DNA of 64,000 bases from Mycolicibacterium septicum DSM 44393 (GCF_000455325.1 NZ_HG322952.1:865109-929108); one strand, 5' to 3'; counted from the first letter of the stretch, positions 24,474 to 32,482 are shown. The notes: generated from the sequence alone by a model not told the origin. Numbers and translations are program-made.

Positions 24474-25352
24474 TTAACCGGCGGCGTACGCCACGTCGAC
24501 GCCGAATACCTCGAAACCCAAGTTTCGGTAGGTCGCCACGGCCGCCGAGTTATCTGCCTCGACGTAAAGTAGCACCGTCGCCAGGGACCGCTCCGCGAGG
24601 TGGTGCAGACCGATCAGCGTGAGCACCGAACCCAGGCCTCGCCCCTGTGCGGCGGGGTCGACTCCGACGATGTAGACCTCGCCGAGATCGCCATCGTGGA
24701 CCTTCGTCCAGTGGAAGCCCAGCAGCGCCCCGGTGCGCTCGTCGAACGCCTCGAAAAGCCCTTCGGGGTCGAACCACGGCTCGCTGCGCCGCTCTTCGAT
24801 GTCCTGTTCGGTCCAACCGCCCTGTTCCGGATGCCAGGAGAACGCGGCGTTGTTGACCCGCAGGATCTCGGCATCGTCACCGGGACCGGCGTAGGTGCTG
24901 ATCCGTACCCCGTCGGCGGTGCGCAGCGGCGGCAGATCGGTCAGCGGGCGGCGCATCTGCAGCAGTTCGCGGACGGTTTTGAGGTCCAGCGAGGCCGCCA
25001 GCGCCCGGGCCGCCTCGAGATTGCCGTGCGCCCAGATCCGCGTGCCCGCGGTCCCCTCGGCGAGCCCGGCGCGAGCCAGCGCCGCCCCGATGCCGCGCCG
25101 TCGGGCCTGCGGATGAACCACCAGTTCGGCCATCGCCGGGTCTTCGTCGCCGGCCGGGGCCAGGTTCAGGTATCCGACGAGGTCTGCGCCGTCGGTCGCC
25201 AAAAGGTGGCGGGTGCGGTCATGGCCGAGCTCACGCAGCACCTGATCGCCGACCGGGGCGACGCCGTCGACCGCGGTCGCCGCGGCAATGAGTGCCCGGA
25301 TCCCGGTCTGCTCGGCTTCTGAGAGTCCGGTCCGCCAGTCGAGGTCGGTCAC
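24474..25352 (-). CDS. mshD: Mycothiol synthase MshD
   Basis: 292 aa from GTG 25352, which overlaps the glnR stop (GTGA). Two tandem GNAT domains: the first with VHPQARRRGIGAALARAGL (about residues 70-90), the second with VDPAAQGRGLGSVLTLIGLH (about 235-255); both carry the acetyl-CoA-binding R/Q-x-x-G-x-G/A pattern. It acetylates the cysteinyl group of Cys-GlcN-Ins in the last step of mycothiol synthesis. Mycothiol is also the expected electron source for the island ArsC proteins. Order glnR-mshD-pstS is the usual mycobacterial one. Confidence 0.95.
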   Translation of the reverse strand: MTDLDWRTGLSEAEQTGIRALIAAATAVDGVAPVGDQVLRELGHDRTRHLLATDGADLVGYLNLAPAGDEDPAMAELVVHPQARRRGIGAALARAGLAEGTAGTRIWAHGNLEAARALAASLDLKTVRELLQMRRPLTDLPPLRTADGVRISTYAGPGDDAEILRVNNAAFSWHPEQGGWTEQDIEERRSEPWFDPEGLFEAFDERTGALLGFHWTKVHDGDLGEVYIVGVDPAAQGRGLGSVLTLIGLHHLAERSLATVLLYVEADNSAAVATYRNLGFEVFGVDVAYAAG

Positions 25353-26143
25353 TGGCTGGGCAACCGCCCGGCCAGCGACTCGTCCACGTCGTCGTTCACC
25401 GGGTCGAAGTCGTCGTCGACGTCGTCCTGCGTGGCCTCGGCGGCGCCGCTCGCCTCGGGGGCGGGGGTGCGGCCGCGTGACGGGCGTACCGCCTTGTATC
25501 CGACGTTGCGGACGGTGCCGATCAGCGATTCGTACTCGGGGCCGAGCTTGGCGCGCAGACGACGGACATGGACGTCGACCGTCCGGGTTCCGCCGAAGAA
25601 GTCGTAGCCCCACACCTCCTGCAGCAGCTGCGCCCGGGTGAAGACCCGTCCGGCGTGCTGTGCGAGGTACTTGAGCAGCTCGAATTCCTTGTAGGTGAGA
25701 TCGAGGGGGCGCCCGCGCAGGCGCGCGGTGTAGGTACCTTCGTCGATCGCGAGCTCACCGAGGGTGATCTTGCCGACGTTCTCCTGGTTGGCGCCGCCTC
25801 CGCGCCGGCCGACCAGCAGCCGCAGCCGGGCGTCGATCTCGGCGGGGCCGGTGCTGGGCAGCAGGATCTCGTCCAGACCCCACTCGTGGTTGACCGCCAC
25901 CAATCCGCCCTCGTTGATCACCGCGACGACCGGGACGGATGTACCCGTCGTTCCCAGTAGTCGGCACAGGCCGCGAGCGGCCGCGAGATCGGTACGCGCG
26001 TCCACGATCGCCACATCGGCACTACCCGCTTCCAGCAGCGAGGACACCTCTGTCGGTGCCGTGCGCACGGTGTGGGCCAGCAGCGTCAGCGAGGGCAGGA
26101 CCGACTCGGGGTGCGGGTCGACGGTCAGTAGCAGCAGATCCAA
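25349..26143 (-). CDS. glnR: GlnR-type OmpR-family response regulator
   Basis: 264 aa from TTG 26143, chosen because GGAGG lies 5 nt upstream and the homologues I recall begin at this point; the frame opens at 26224. N-terminal receiver-like domain with an atypical phospho-site region (ADVAIVDARTD). C-terminal winged helix with TYKEFELLKYLAQHAGRVFT and the recognition segment GTRTVDVHVRRLRAKLG. Acidic low-complexity tail (DDVDDDFDPVNDD). It controls nitrogen-assimilation genes in mycobacteria. Overlaps mshD by 4 nt. Confidence 0.9.
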   Translation of the reverse strand: MDLLLLTVDPHPESVLPSLTLLAHTVRTAPTEVSSLLEAGSADVAIVDARTDLAAARGLCRLLGTTGTSVPVVAVINEGGLVAVNHEWGLDEILLPSTGPAEIDARLRLLVGRRGGGANQENVGKITLGELAIDEGTYTARLRGRPLDLTYKEFELLKYLAQHAGRVFTRAQLLQEVWGYDFFGGTRTVDVHVRRLRAKLGPEYESLIGTVRNVGYKAVRPSRGRTPAPEASGAAEATQDDVDDDFDPVNDDVDESLAGRLPSQ

Positions 26144-26324
26144 CAGGTCCTCCGGCGCGCCGGCAATCACTTCCCGCGACCGCCCGGACCCCGATGTCCA
26201 CGCAGTCGGATTCATGACTGACATGTAGCCGTTACCGGCCTTTAGTGATCTAACGATAACGCCTCACCTGCTGATTAGCCGCGCCGAGCGCTTGGATCCG
26301 TCGGCCGTGGGCGACAATGTGGCG

Positions 26325-27122
26325 GTGCGCAAACTGCTGATCGGGCTCACCGCAACCGTCACCGCGCTCGTCGTCGGGGTTGTCGGCACCGATTTCGGCT
26401 CGGCGATCTACGCCGAATACCGGCTTGCCCGCAACGTACGCACCGCGGCCGGGCTCAACTGGGACCCGTGGGTGGCCATCCTGGGCTTTCCCTTCCTCAC
26501 CCAGGTCCGCAACCACCGCTACAAGGAGATCGAGATCCGCGCCGCCGGCGTCGACCACCCGGTGGTCGGCAAAGCCTCGTTGGAGGCCACGCTGCACGGA
26601 ATCGACCTCACCGACTCGTCGTGGCTGATCCGGCCCGACGCGAAGCTGCCGGTCAGGAAGGCCGAGAGTCGCATCATCATCGACTCCACCCATATCGGCA
26701 GGTTCATGGGCATCGATGACCTGTTGGTGGAGGCTCCCTCGCGGGAAACCAACGACGCCACCGGGGGCACCACCGAATCCGGCATCTCCAGCAGCCAGGG
26801 CTTGGTGTTCACCGGAACCCCCAAGCAATCCGGACTCGACAAGCGGGTGAGCGTCGCGGTCGACCTGTCCTTCGCCGACGGCAACGAAACCACCCTGGTG
26901 CTGACCGCGACCGGGATCCTGACCGGCCCAGGAACCGCCGACGAGGCCGTGCCCGACGACAAGGTCGCGGCGGTGCTGTCGGAGTTCAGCCACACGATCA
27001 CCGGCCAGAAGCTTCCGTTCGGCATCGCCCCCACCACCGCGGGCGCCCGTGGCTCCGACGTGATCATCGAGGGGATCGCCTCGGGAGTAACCATCGACCT
27101 GGCGGGGTTCAGACAGTCATGA
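26325..27122 (+). CDS. lmeA: LmeA-like DUF2993 envelope protein
   Basis: 265 aa from GTG 26325 (the frame opens at 26292). An N-terminal signal anchor (KLLIGLTATVTALVVGVVGT) is followed by the DUF2993 beta-rich domain, which in mycobacteria supports lipomannan chain elongation. Orthologue of Rv0817c by position. Its stop overlaps the thioredoxin start (ATGA, 27119-27122). Divergent from glnR. Expected to act on the periplasmic side of the membrane. Confidence 0.88.
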   Translation: MRKLLIGLTATVTALVVGVVGTDFGSAIYAEYRLARNVRTAAGLNWDPWVAILGFPFLTQVRNHRYKEIEIRAAGVDHPVVGKASLEATLHGIDLTDSSWLIRPDAKLPVRKAESRIIIDSTHIGRFMGIDDLLVEAPSRETNDATGGTTESGISSSQGLVFTGTPKQSGLDKRVSVAVDLSFADGNETTLVLTATGILTGPGTADEAVPDDKVAAVLSEFSHTITGQKLPFGIAPTTAGARGSDVIIEGIASGVTIDLAGFRQS

Positions 27123-27541
27123 GCTCTTCGATGGTGCTGGTGATCGTGGTGCTGATCGCCGCGCTCGGGGTCGCCTACGTGATCGGTCGCCTGATCACGC
27201 TGCGCGCCGGCATGATCAGGGCAGGTGAGGAGGCCGCCAACGTCGACACCAGCGATCTGGGGTTGTCCCACACCGGCCCGACCGTCCTTCATTTCTCGGC
27301 CGAATGGTGCGGGCCCTGCGCGGGAGTGCGACGAGTCGTCGACCAGGTGTGCGCGGAGCTACCCGAGGTTGCCCACGTCGAGATCGACATGGACGCCAAT
27401 CCCGAAGCCGCCAGGCGGCTTTCGGTCCTGTCGCTGCCCACCACCATTATCTTCGACCGGGACGGGCGGCCCCGATACCGCACCAGCGGGGTGCCGAAGG
27501 CCGCTGACCTGCGCTCGGCTCTGGAACCACTGTTGGCCTGA
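27119..27541 (+). CDS. thiX: Membrane-anchored thioredoxin ThiX
   Basis: 140 aa. One N-terminal TM helix (VLVIVVLIAALGVAYVIG, residues 6-23) and a thioredoxin domain with the WCGPC active site (about residues 63-67) and the cis-Pro loop LSLPTTIIF. By topology the domain may face the cytoplasm or the outside; this is not decidable here. Overlaps the lmeA stop by 4 nt. Orthologue of Rv0816c by gene order. Confidence 0.9.
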   Translation: MSSSMVLVIVVLIAALGVAYVIGRLITLRAGMIRAGEEAANVDTSDLGLSHTGPTVLHFSAEWCGPCAGVRRVVDQVCAELPEVAHVEIDMDANPEAARRLSVLSLPTTIIFDRDGRPRYRTSGVPKAADLRSALEPLLA

Positions 27542-27557
27542 CCCGGCGGTTATTGGG

Positions 27558-27563
27558 TAAGCT
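27558..27563 (+). promoter_or_regulatory. -10 element of the leaderless Cys leader peptide
   Basis: TAAGCT, 7 nt before GTG 27571, so transcription should start at the G of the start codon. Confidence 0.7.
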
Positions 27564-27570
27564 GTGGCTC

Positions 27571-27660
27571 GTGTCAGCCCGCCTTGAGCTTGTGCTCACC
27601 AAGCGCCGCGCAGTCGATCTGTGCCGCGTCGCGGGTTGCTGCTGTTGTTGTTGCTGTTGA
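27571..27660 (+). CDS. Poly-cysteine leader peptide (cysteine attenuator)
   Basis: A 29-codon ORF, GTG to TGA, with Cys18 and then seven consecutive Cys codons (TGC TGC TGT TGT TGT TGC TGT) directly before the stop. Leaderless by the TAAGCT -10 element 7 nt upstream. It precedes the DUF4395-rhodanese-sseC sulfur cluster by about 90 nt. Such leaderless poly-Cys ORFs are known in mycobacteria as cysteine-responsive attenuators: scarce Cys-tRNA stalls the ribosome on the Cys run and frees the downstream genes. Confidence 0.9.
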   Translation: MSARLELVLTKRRAVDLCRVAGCCCCCCC

Positions 27661-27668
27661 GGGCAGCC

Positions 27669-27707
27669 GCGCGCTTTTGCGCGCCCGCTCAGGCCTCGCG
27701 CCTGAGC
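27669..27707 (+). promoter_or_regulatory. Attenuator hairpins of the cysteine-responsive operon
   Basis: Two stem-loops follow the leader stop: GCGCGC-TTTT-GCGCGC (27669-27684) and GCTCAGGC-CTCGC-GCCTGAGC (27687-27707). A ribosome stalled on the Cys codons would cover the area before the first stem and could change which structure forms ahead of the DUF4395 ribosome site. Confidence 0.6.
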
Positions 27708-27750
27708 CTGCACACCATCAGACCTTCTACAACAACAGGAGTTCGTTCTC

Positions 27751-28233
27751 ATGTCATCGACATCAACCCAGCCCGTCGCTGATGGTCGGCCCGCGCAGGT
27801 CGACGTGCGGGGCCCTCGGTTCGCGGCCTGGGTCACCACCGCGGTACTGATCGCCACGCTGCTGGTCGCCGGGGTGAGTGAGCTCGCGGCCGCGGTGCTG
27901 CTCGGCGCCCAGGCCGTGGTGTTCGCCATCGGTGCGGTCGGCGGTCCACGCAAGCATCCGTATGGCCGGCTGTTCGCCACTTTCGTCGCACCGCGCCTGG
28001 CACCGGTCACCGAGCGCGAGCCGGTGCCACCACTGAAGTTCGCCCAGCTGGTCGGCTTCGTGTTCGCGATCGCGGGTACCGCAGGGTTCGCCTTCGGCAT
28101 CACCGCGCTCGGCCTGACCGCCACCGCCTTCGCGTTGGTGGCGGCCTTCCTCAACGCCGCCTTCGGCATCTGCCTGGGTTGCCAGATCTACCCGCTGGTG
28201 GCGCGGCTACGTCGCGTCCCCAGTCCCGCATGA
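27751..28233 (+). CDS. DUF4395 membrane protein
   Basis: 160 aa with about four TM segments (residues 27-43, 45-62, 90-108, 112-130). A conserved CLGCQIY (CxxC, about residues 143-149) near the C-terminal end may be redox-active or metal-binding. AGGAG is 9 nt upstream of ATG 27751. It is the first large gene after the poly-Cys leader, so it belongs to cysteine-controlled sulfur metabolism; the biochemical role is unknown. A small redox partner for the next gene is possible. Confidence 0.85.
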   Translation: MSSTSTQPVADGRPAQVDVRGPRFAAWVTTAVLIATLLVAGVSELAAAVLLGAQAVVFAIGAVGGPRKHPYGRLFATFVAPRLAPVTEREPVPPLKFAQLVGFVFAIAGTAGFAFGITALGLTATAFALVAAFLNAAFGICLGCQIYPLVARLRRVPSPA

Positions 28234-28280
28234 CACCCGCCTGACAAACCAAATCTGAAGCAACCGAAAGGAATTCGTAC

Positions 28281-29117
28281 ATGGCACGTTCCGACGTCCT
28301 GGTCTCGACCGAATGGGCCGGGAACAACCTCGACACCCCCGGCGTGGTGTTCGTCGAGGTCGACGAGAACACCAGCGCCTACGACGACGAGGGGCACATC
28401 CCCGGCGCCGTCAAACTGGACTGGAAAGACGATCTGCAGGACGCCGTCAAGCGTGACTTCGTCGACCAGCAGCAGTTCTCGAAGCTGTTGTCCGACAAGG
28501 GCATCAGCAACGACGACACGGTGATCCTGTACGGCGGCAACAACAACTGGTTCGCGGCCTACGCCTACTGGTACTTCAAGCTGTACGGCCACGCCGACGT
28601 GAAGCTGCTCGACGGCGGCCGTAAGCGCTGGGAGCTCGACGCACGCCCGCTGGTCAAGGACGCCGTCAGCCGCCCCGCCACGTCGTACACGGCCCAGCCG
28701 CTCGACAACAGCATCCGGGCGTACCGCGACGAGGTCATCTCCGCGATCGGTGCGAAGAACCTGGTCGACGTGCGGTCGCCTGACGAGTTCTCCGGCAAGA
28801 TCCTGGCACCGGCGCACCTGCCGCAGGAGCAGAGCCAGCGGCCCGGGCATATCCCCGGCGCCATCAACGTTCCGTGGAGCAAGGCAGCCAACGAGGACGG
28901 CACCTTCAAGTCCGACGAGGATCTGGCCAAGCTGTACGCCGCGGCCGGCCTCGACGGCGAGAAGGAGACCATCGCCTACTGCCGGATCGGTGAGCGTTCC
29001 TCGCACACCTGGTTCGTGCTGCAGGAGCTGCTGGGACACGAGAACGTCAAGAACTACGACGGTAGTTGGACGGAATACGGCTCCCTGGTGGGCGCCCCGA
29101 TCGAGTTGGGAAGTTGA
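28281..29117 (+). CDS. cysA2: Thiosulfate sulfurtransferase (CysA2/SseA-type rhodanese)
   Basis: 278 aa with two rhodanese domains. The C-terminal one carries the active loop YCRIGERSSHTWF (Cys at about 234); the N-terminal one is catalytically silent, as usual. AAGGA precedes the ATG. It transfers sulfane sulfur from thiosulfate to a thiol acceptor. Second gene of the attenuator-controlled cluster; the sseC gene follows after 1 nt. Orthologue of Rv0815c by order and length. Confidence 0.93.
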   Translation: MARSDVLVSTEWAGNNLDTPGVVFVEVDENTSAYDDEGHIPGAVKLDWKDDLQDAVKRDFVDQQQFSKLLSDKGISNDDTVILYGGNNNWFAAYAYWYFKLYGHADVKLLDGGRKRWELDARPLVKDAVSRPATSYTAQPLDNSIRAYRDEVISAIGAKNLVDVRSPDEFSGKILAPAHLPQEQSQRPGHIPGAINVPWSKAANEDGTFKSDEDLAKLYAAAGLDGEKETIAYCRIGERSSHTWFVLQELLGHENVKNYDGSWTEYGSLVGAPIELGS

Positions 29118-29118
29118 T

Positions 29119-29421
29119 ATGTGCTCTGCACCCAAGCAAGGACTGACGTTGCCGGCCGGCGTCGACCTGGAGAAGGAAACCGTCATCACCGGTCGCGTGG
29201 TGGACGGCTCCGGCCAGGCTGTCGGCGGTGCCTTCGTGCGCCTGCTGGACTCCAGCGACGAGTTCACGGCTGAGGTCGTGGCCTCGGCGACCGGCGATTT
29301 CCGGTTCTTCGCCGCCCCGGGCACCTGGACGCTGCGCGCCCTGTCCCCCGCGGGCAACGGCGACGCCAGCGTGGCCCCGGCCGGTGCGGGCATCCACGAG
29401 GTCGACGTCAAGGTCGCCTAG
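29119..29421 (+). CDS. sseC: SseC-type DUF1416 protein
   Basis: 100 aa, the usual length of the family. Starts MCSAPKQGLTLPAGVD, with a beta-sandwich-like core (VITGRVVDGSGQAVGGAFVR, then FRFFAAPGTWTLRAL). It is always found beside the rhodanese gene in mycobacteria, so it probably works with it in sulfur transfer, but no activity is known. The single Cys2 is at the N terminus. A strong hairpin follows at 29501-29557. Confidence 0.92.
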   Translation: MCSAPKQGLTLPAGVDLEKETVITGRVVDGSGQAVGGAFVRLLDSSDEFTAEVVASATGDFRFFAAPGTWTLRALSPAGNGDASVAPAGAGIHEVDVKVA

Positions 29422-29500
29422 CGACGATCAAGGCGAGGTACGAGCCGATGAGGAGCTAGGCCATCGGCACCGCCTGATCGCTTGATCGCTTGATCCCGCT

Positions 29501-29557
29501 CGAACGTGGGCTTGTGTACGAGGATTCGCACGTATCTCGCACACAGGCCCACGTTCG
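29501..29557. terminator. Long hairpin after sseC
   Basis: Arms 29501-29522 and 29536-29557 (22 nt each) pair at 20 positions; the two mismatches are G-U type in one orientation. No U tract. It ends the sulfur operon and precedes the promoter at 29608. Confidence 0.7.
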
Positions 29558-29607
29558 GCGTGTATAGGGCGCCCCGACCCGGGGCGCCGACACCCTCGAC
29601 TAGGAAC

Positions 29608-29613
29608 TAGACT
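29608..29613 (+). promoter_or_regulatory. -10 element of the 32-aa membrane ORF
   Basis: TAGACT, 7 nt before GTG 29621, predicting a leaderless transcript. Confidence 0.6.
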
Positions 29614-29620
29614 CACTCCC

Positions 29621-29719
29621 GTGGTGCTCTTCTTCGAGATAATGCTCGTCGCGGCCGTCGTGGTCATCACGTGGTTCGCGTTGTACGCGCTGTACCGCCT
29701 CGTCACCGACGAGTCGTGA
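29621..29719 (+). CDS. 32-aa membrane protein upstream of nitrobindin
   Basis: GTG to TGA, reading VVLFFEIMLVAAVVV, then ITWFALYALYR and an acidic end (TDES). Residues 3-24 form one TM helix, with the Arg near the likely cytoplasmic border. The -10 TAGACT 7 nt upstream indicates a leaderless start. The stop overlaps the next GTG as GTGA (29716-29719), so translation of the nitrobindin-like gene is coupled to it. Probably missed in most annotations; conservation would decide. Confidence 0.7.
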   Translation: MVLFFEIMLVAAVVVITWFALYALYRLVTDES

Positions 29720-30399
29720 CCTCCGACCGGGACATTCCAGCCGAGGCCTCCGTTCCGGAGCCGGGCTCCGGTGACCGAGCCGTAGCGGCAGCCGCCGAGC
29801 GGGCCAAGGCAACGGCCGCCCGCAACATTCCGGTCTTCGACGACCTCCCGGTGCCTGCCGACACCGCCAATCTGCGCGACGGCGTCGAACTCAACGACGC
29901 ACTGCTGGCACTGTTGCCGTTGGTCGGCGTCTGGCGCGGTGAGGGCGAAGGCCGCGACACCCATGGCGACTACCGGTTCGGTCAGCAGATCGTGGTCTCC
30001 CATGACGGCGGTGACTACCTGAACTGGGACTCGCGGTCCTGGCGGCTGAACGAATCGGGTGAATACGAATCCCCCGGCCTGCGCGAAACCGGATTCTGGC
30101 GATTCGTGACCGATCCCGATGATCCGACCGGCCGTGACGAGTCGCAGGCCATCGAACTGCTGCTGGCCCATTCGGCCGGCTATGTCGAACTTTTCTACGG
30201 CAAGCCCCTCACCCAGGCGTCCTGGGAGCTGGTGACCGATGCGCTGGCCCGCAGCAAGTCCGGGTTGCTGGTCGGGGGCGCCAAGCGCCTCTACGGCATC
30301 GTCGACGGCGGCGACCTGGGCTACGTCGAGGAACGTGTGGACGCTGACGGCGGTCTGGTACCGCATCTGTCGGCCCGGCTGTCACGGTTTGTCGGCTGA
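29716..30399 (+). CDS. Nitrobindin-like heme beta-barrel protein (Rv0813c family)
   Basis: 227 aa from GTG 29716, coupled to the small membrane ORF by GTGA. The lipocalin-like motif LVGVWRGEGEG (about residues 80-90) opens a ten-strand barrel; the C-terminal VPHLSARLSRF provides the conserved His that serves as heme ligand in nitrobindins. Members bind ferric heme and isomerise peroxynitrite; earlier the Mtb protein was described as fatty-acid-binding-like. The N-terminal 50 residues are an Ala-rich tail. The next lipoprotein start overlaps its stop. Confidence 0.88.
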   Translation: MTSDRDIPAEASVPEPGSGDRAVAAAAERAKATAARNIPVFDDLPVPADTANLRDGVELNDALLALLPLVGVWRGEGEGRDTHGDYRFGQQIVVSHDGGDYLNWDSRSWRLNESGEYESPGLRETGFWRFVTDPDDPTGRDESQAIELLLAHSAGYVELFYGKPLTQASWELVTDALARSKSGLLVGGAKRLYGIVDGGDLGYVEERVDADGGLVPHLSARLSRFVG

Positions 30400-30650
30400 T
30401 GCGCCGGCCGATCATCGCGGCAGGACTGCTTGCCGCAGCAGCGTTCCTCGGCGCATGTTCGTCGGAGGGCCCACAACCTGCTCCGACCTCACCGCCGCCC
30501 GAGCACGGGACCTATGCGCACTGCCTGTCCCAGCACGGCATCCCGTCTGCGCCCGGCCCGGTCGCCGGTCCGCCGTCCGGGGTCGACGATCAGACCTGGC
30601 AGCAGGCCACCAAGGCGTGCTCGACGCTGGCGCCGGGCCCGAGCAGCTAG
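30399..30650 (+). CDS. Small lipoprotein with CLxxHGIP motif
   Basis: 83 aa. Signal peptide with lipobox FLGAC (Cys20), a short Pro-rich tether, then YAHCLSQHGIPSAP and DDQTWQQATKACSTLAP. The two Cys outside the lipobox may form a disulfide. ATG overlaps the previous stop (TGATG). The mature part matches the C-terminal parts of the next gene (30830-31288), so the two are paralogues. Likely exposed on the outer face of the membrane; function unknown. Confidence 0.8.
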   Translation: MRRPIIAAGLLAAAAFLGACSSEGPQPAPTSPPPEHGTYAHCLSQHGIPSAPGPVAGPPSGVDDQTWQQATKACSTLAPGPSS

Positions 30651-30829
30651 GGCTCGCCTCCGCGCCCTGCCTTGCCGCGGCCCAATCATGGATCGCCGCA
30701 ACCGATCTCAGCGGTATTGCCTGACACCGTTTCGCAACCAATCACACAGCCGGCTCCAAGGGTGCTGATAACCCAAGCCCATTCAGCCGAAATAGCCTCG
30801 GTCGCGCACCAACCATCGAGGAGGTAAAT

Positions 30830-31288
30830 GTGTCCTTGTCATCGCTGCGCGCCGCCGTTTTCGGCGTCACCGGTGCAGCACTCGTCACCGGCATGGTGGC
30901 GTGTTCGTCCGGTTCGAGCACAGAGTCGCCCGATACCTCGGGGGCCACGTCGGCTTCGGAGTCGACGTCGGCCGCTCCGGCAGCCGCGCCCCACGGCGCG
31001 TTCACCGATTGCCTGACCGAGCACGGCATCCCGGCGCCACCGGAGGGTGCGCCACCAGGTCCGCCACCGGCGGGCGCGACCCCGCCTCCAGGCGCCCCGA
31101 CGCCGCCGCTGGGTCCGGACGGGAAGCCTCTGCCACCCCCGACCGATGCGAATGGCGAGCCACTGCCACCGCCGCCGCCGATGGGCGAGGACGGCAAGCC
31201 ATTGCCTCCGCCCGGTGTCGATCAGGCTCAGTGGGACGACGCGATGCAGGCCTGCCAGTCACTGGCGCCACAGCCGCCGCCGCAGTAA
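30830..31288 (+). CDS. Proline-rich lipoprotein, paralogue of the preceding gene
   Basis: 152 aa from GTG with GGAGGT 5 nt upstream. Lipobox MVAC (Cys25). Ser/Thr/Ala tether, then FTDCLTEHGIPAPP, an inserted Pro-rich stretch with repeats of the type DGKPLPPP or NGEPLPPP (about residues 75-125), and WDDAMQACQSLAP at the end. Same frame motifs as the 83-aa lipoprotein upstream, so duplication followed by Pro-repeat growth. Likely cell-envelope. Confidence 0.82.
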   Translation: MSLSSLRAAVFGVTGAALVTGMVACSSGSSTESPDTSGATSASESTSAAPAAAPHGAFTDCLTEHGIPAPPEGAPPGPPPAGATPPPGAPTPPLGPDGKPLPPPTDANGEPLPPPPPMGEDGKPLPPPGVDQAQWDDAMQACQSLAPQPPPQ

Positions 31289-31316
31289 CAGGGTTCGGCC
31301 TACCCCAGACATGGGG

Positions 31317-31368
31317 CGGCCCCCGAGCCGTGGTTCTTGGTTAGACAGACCGAGGGGCTCGGGGGCCG
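31317..31368. terminator. Hairpin after the Pro-rich lipoprotein
   Basis: CGGCCCCCGAGCC (31317-31329) pairs perfectly with GGCTCGGGGGCCG (31356-31368). It lies between convergent genes; I see no gene in the rest of 31369-31535. Confidence 0.75.
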
Positions 31369-31535
31369 GGTGGCTGCGGGGAATTCGCCAGCGCGCGCAG
31401 GCAATACCCCGGCGCTGCTAGCGGGCAGCCACCTCACATGTCCATAAGTCACTCAATTTGACGGACCACCTCCTTCCCTGTGTGCACACGAAGCTACCCC
31501 CGTCCGCGCACCCCGACAAGCGATTTATCCGCAGC

Positions 31536-32414
31536 TCAGCGATCGCTGACGATCGCCGCGTCGACCAGGCCGGAGATATCGGCTGCCAGCGGTGCATAGG
31601 GCAGCGGCCGCCCGTCCAGGGTGTGCACCCGGGCCGCGAGGGTGATGCTGGAGACCAGCCAAACCCCCTGCGCCGTAAGCAGATCCGCCGGCTTGAGGGC
31701 CCGGAAGTCGCAGTCATAGCCCTTGTTGCGGGCCACCTCGAACAGTGCCTGTTGGGTGGTGCCGCGCAGGATCGGGTACCAGGGCGGCGGGGTGAGCAGA
31801 AGCGGCCGGCCGTCGTCACCTTCGGCCGCGATTACCACGGTGGAACGCGGCCCCTCCAGCAGGTAGCCGTCGGAGCTGACGAAGATCACGTCACCGGCAC
31901 CCTGGCGCTCGGCGTGCCGCAGCGCGGCCATGTTGACCGCGTAGGACAGGGTCTTGGCGCCGGCGACCAGCCACGGCATGTCGCTGGCATTCAGGGGCAG
32001 CCCGCGGTCGAGGGTGATCGCCGCCAGCCCGTCACGCCGCACCCCGGCCACCCGGTCGGCCAGCGCGCCGATCGTGGCGAACGCCGTCGCCGGTCCCCCG
32101 CTCTCCCGCCCGCGGCTGTAGACCAGGCGCAGCACGCCGTCGCCGTCGTTGTCGGCGGTCCAACGTGCGGCCCCCGTCGCGACCGCCGCTCGCCAGGCGT
32201 CCAGATCCGGCTCGGGCAGATCCAGCATCTTGGCGGATTGGGTCAGCCGCCCCAGGTGCGCCTCCAGCAGGCAGGGTCTGCCATCGCGCACCAGCAGCGT
32301 CTCGAAAACCCCGTCGCCGCGCACCGCGGCCAGATCGTCGGCGTGCAGCAGCGGAGCGTTGGGATCGTGGATCTGGCCGTCAAGGGTGACCAGCACGGCT
32401 GGTTGGCTCGCCAT
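31536..32414 (-). CDS. Class IV PLP enzyme (aminodeoxychorismate lyase-like)
   Basis: 292 aa from ATG 32414 (MASQPAVLV). Fold-type IV PLP enzyme: RGDGVFETLLVRDG near residue 35, catalytic Lys in VAGAKTLSYAVNM (about 160), PLP-phosphate loop EGPRSTVV and LRGTTQQALFEVA. By synteny with Rv0812 it is either 4-amino-4-deoxychorismate lyase (PabC, folate pathway) or a branched-chain/D-amino acid transaminase; the sequence does not settle which. Divergent from ygfZ, another folate-linked protein, with both starts looking leaderless. Confidence 0.85.
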   Translation of the reverse strand: MASQPAVLVTLDGQIHDPNAPLLHADDLAAVRGDGVFETLLVRDGRPCLLEAHLGRLTQSAKMLDLPEPDLDAWRAAVATGAARWTADNDGDGVLRLVYSRGRESGGPATAFATIGALADRVAGVRRDGLAAITLDRGLPLNASDMPWLVAGAKTLSYAVNMAALRHAERQGAGDVIFVSSDGYLLEGPRSTVVIAAEGDDGRPLLLTPPPWYPILRGTTQQALFEVARNKGYDCDFRALKPADLLTAQGVWLVSSITLAARVHTLDGRPLPYAPLAADISGLVDAAIVSDR

Positions 32415-32422
32415 GGGGCCAA

Positions 32423-32428
32423 AGCGTA
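32423..32428 (-). promoter_or_regulatory. -10 element of the PLP enzyme gene
   Basis: TACGCT on the minus strand, 8 nt before ATG 32414; leaderless pattern. Confidence 0.5.
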
Positions 32429-32469
32429 GCCGCGCGCCCACGAGCCGCCGGCGCGGGAAGCGACAAACG

Positions 32470-32475
32470 TAGAGT
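32470..32475 (+). promoter_or_regulatory. -10 element of ygfZ
   Basis: TAGAGT, 7 nt before ATG 32483; leaderless pattern. Confidence 0.65.
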
Positions 32476-32482
32476 TGGCGCT

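Noticed and set aside
31089..31215. CRISPR-like repeat in the Pro-rich lipoprotein gene
   Set aside because: The repeats are in-frame codons for Gly-Lys-Pro-Leu-Pro type units without regular spacers.
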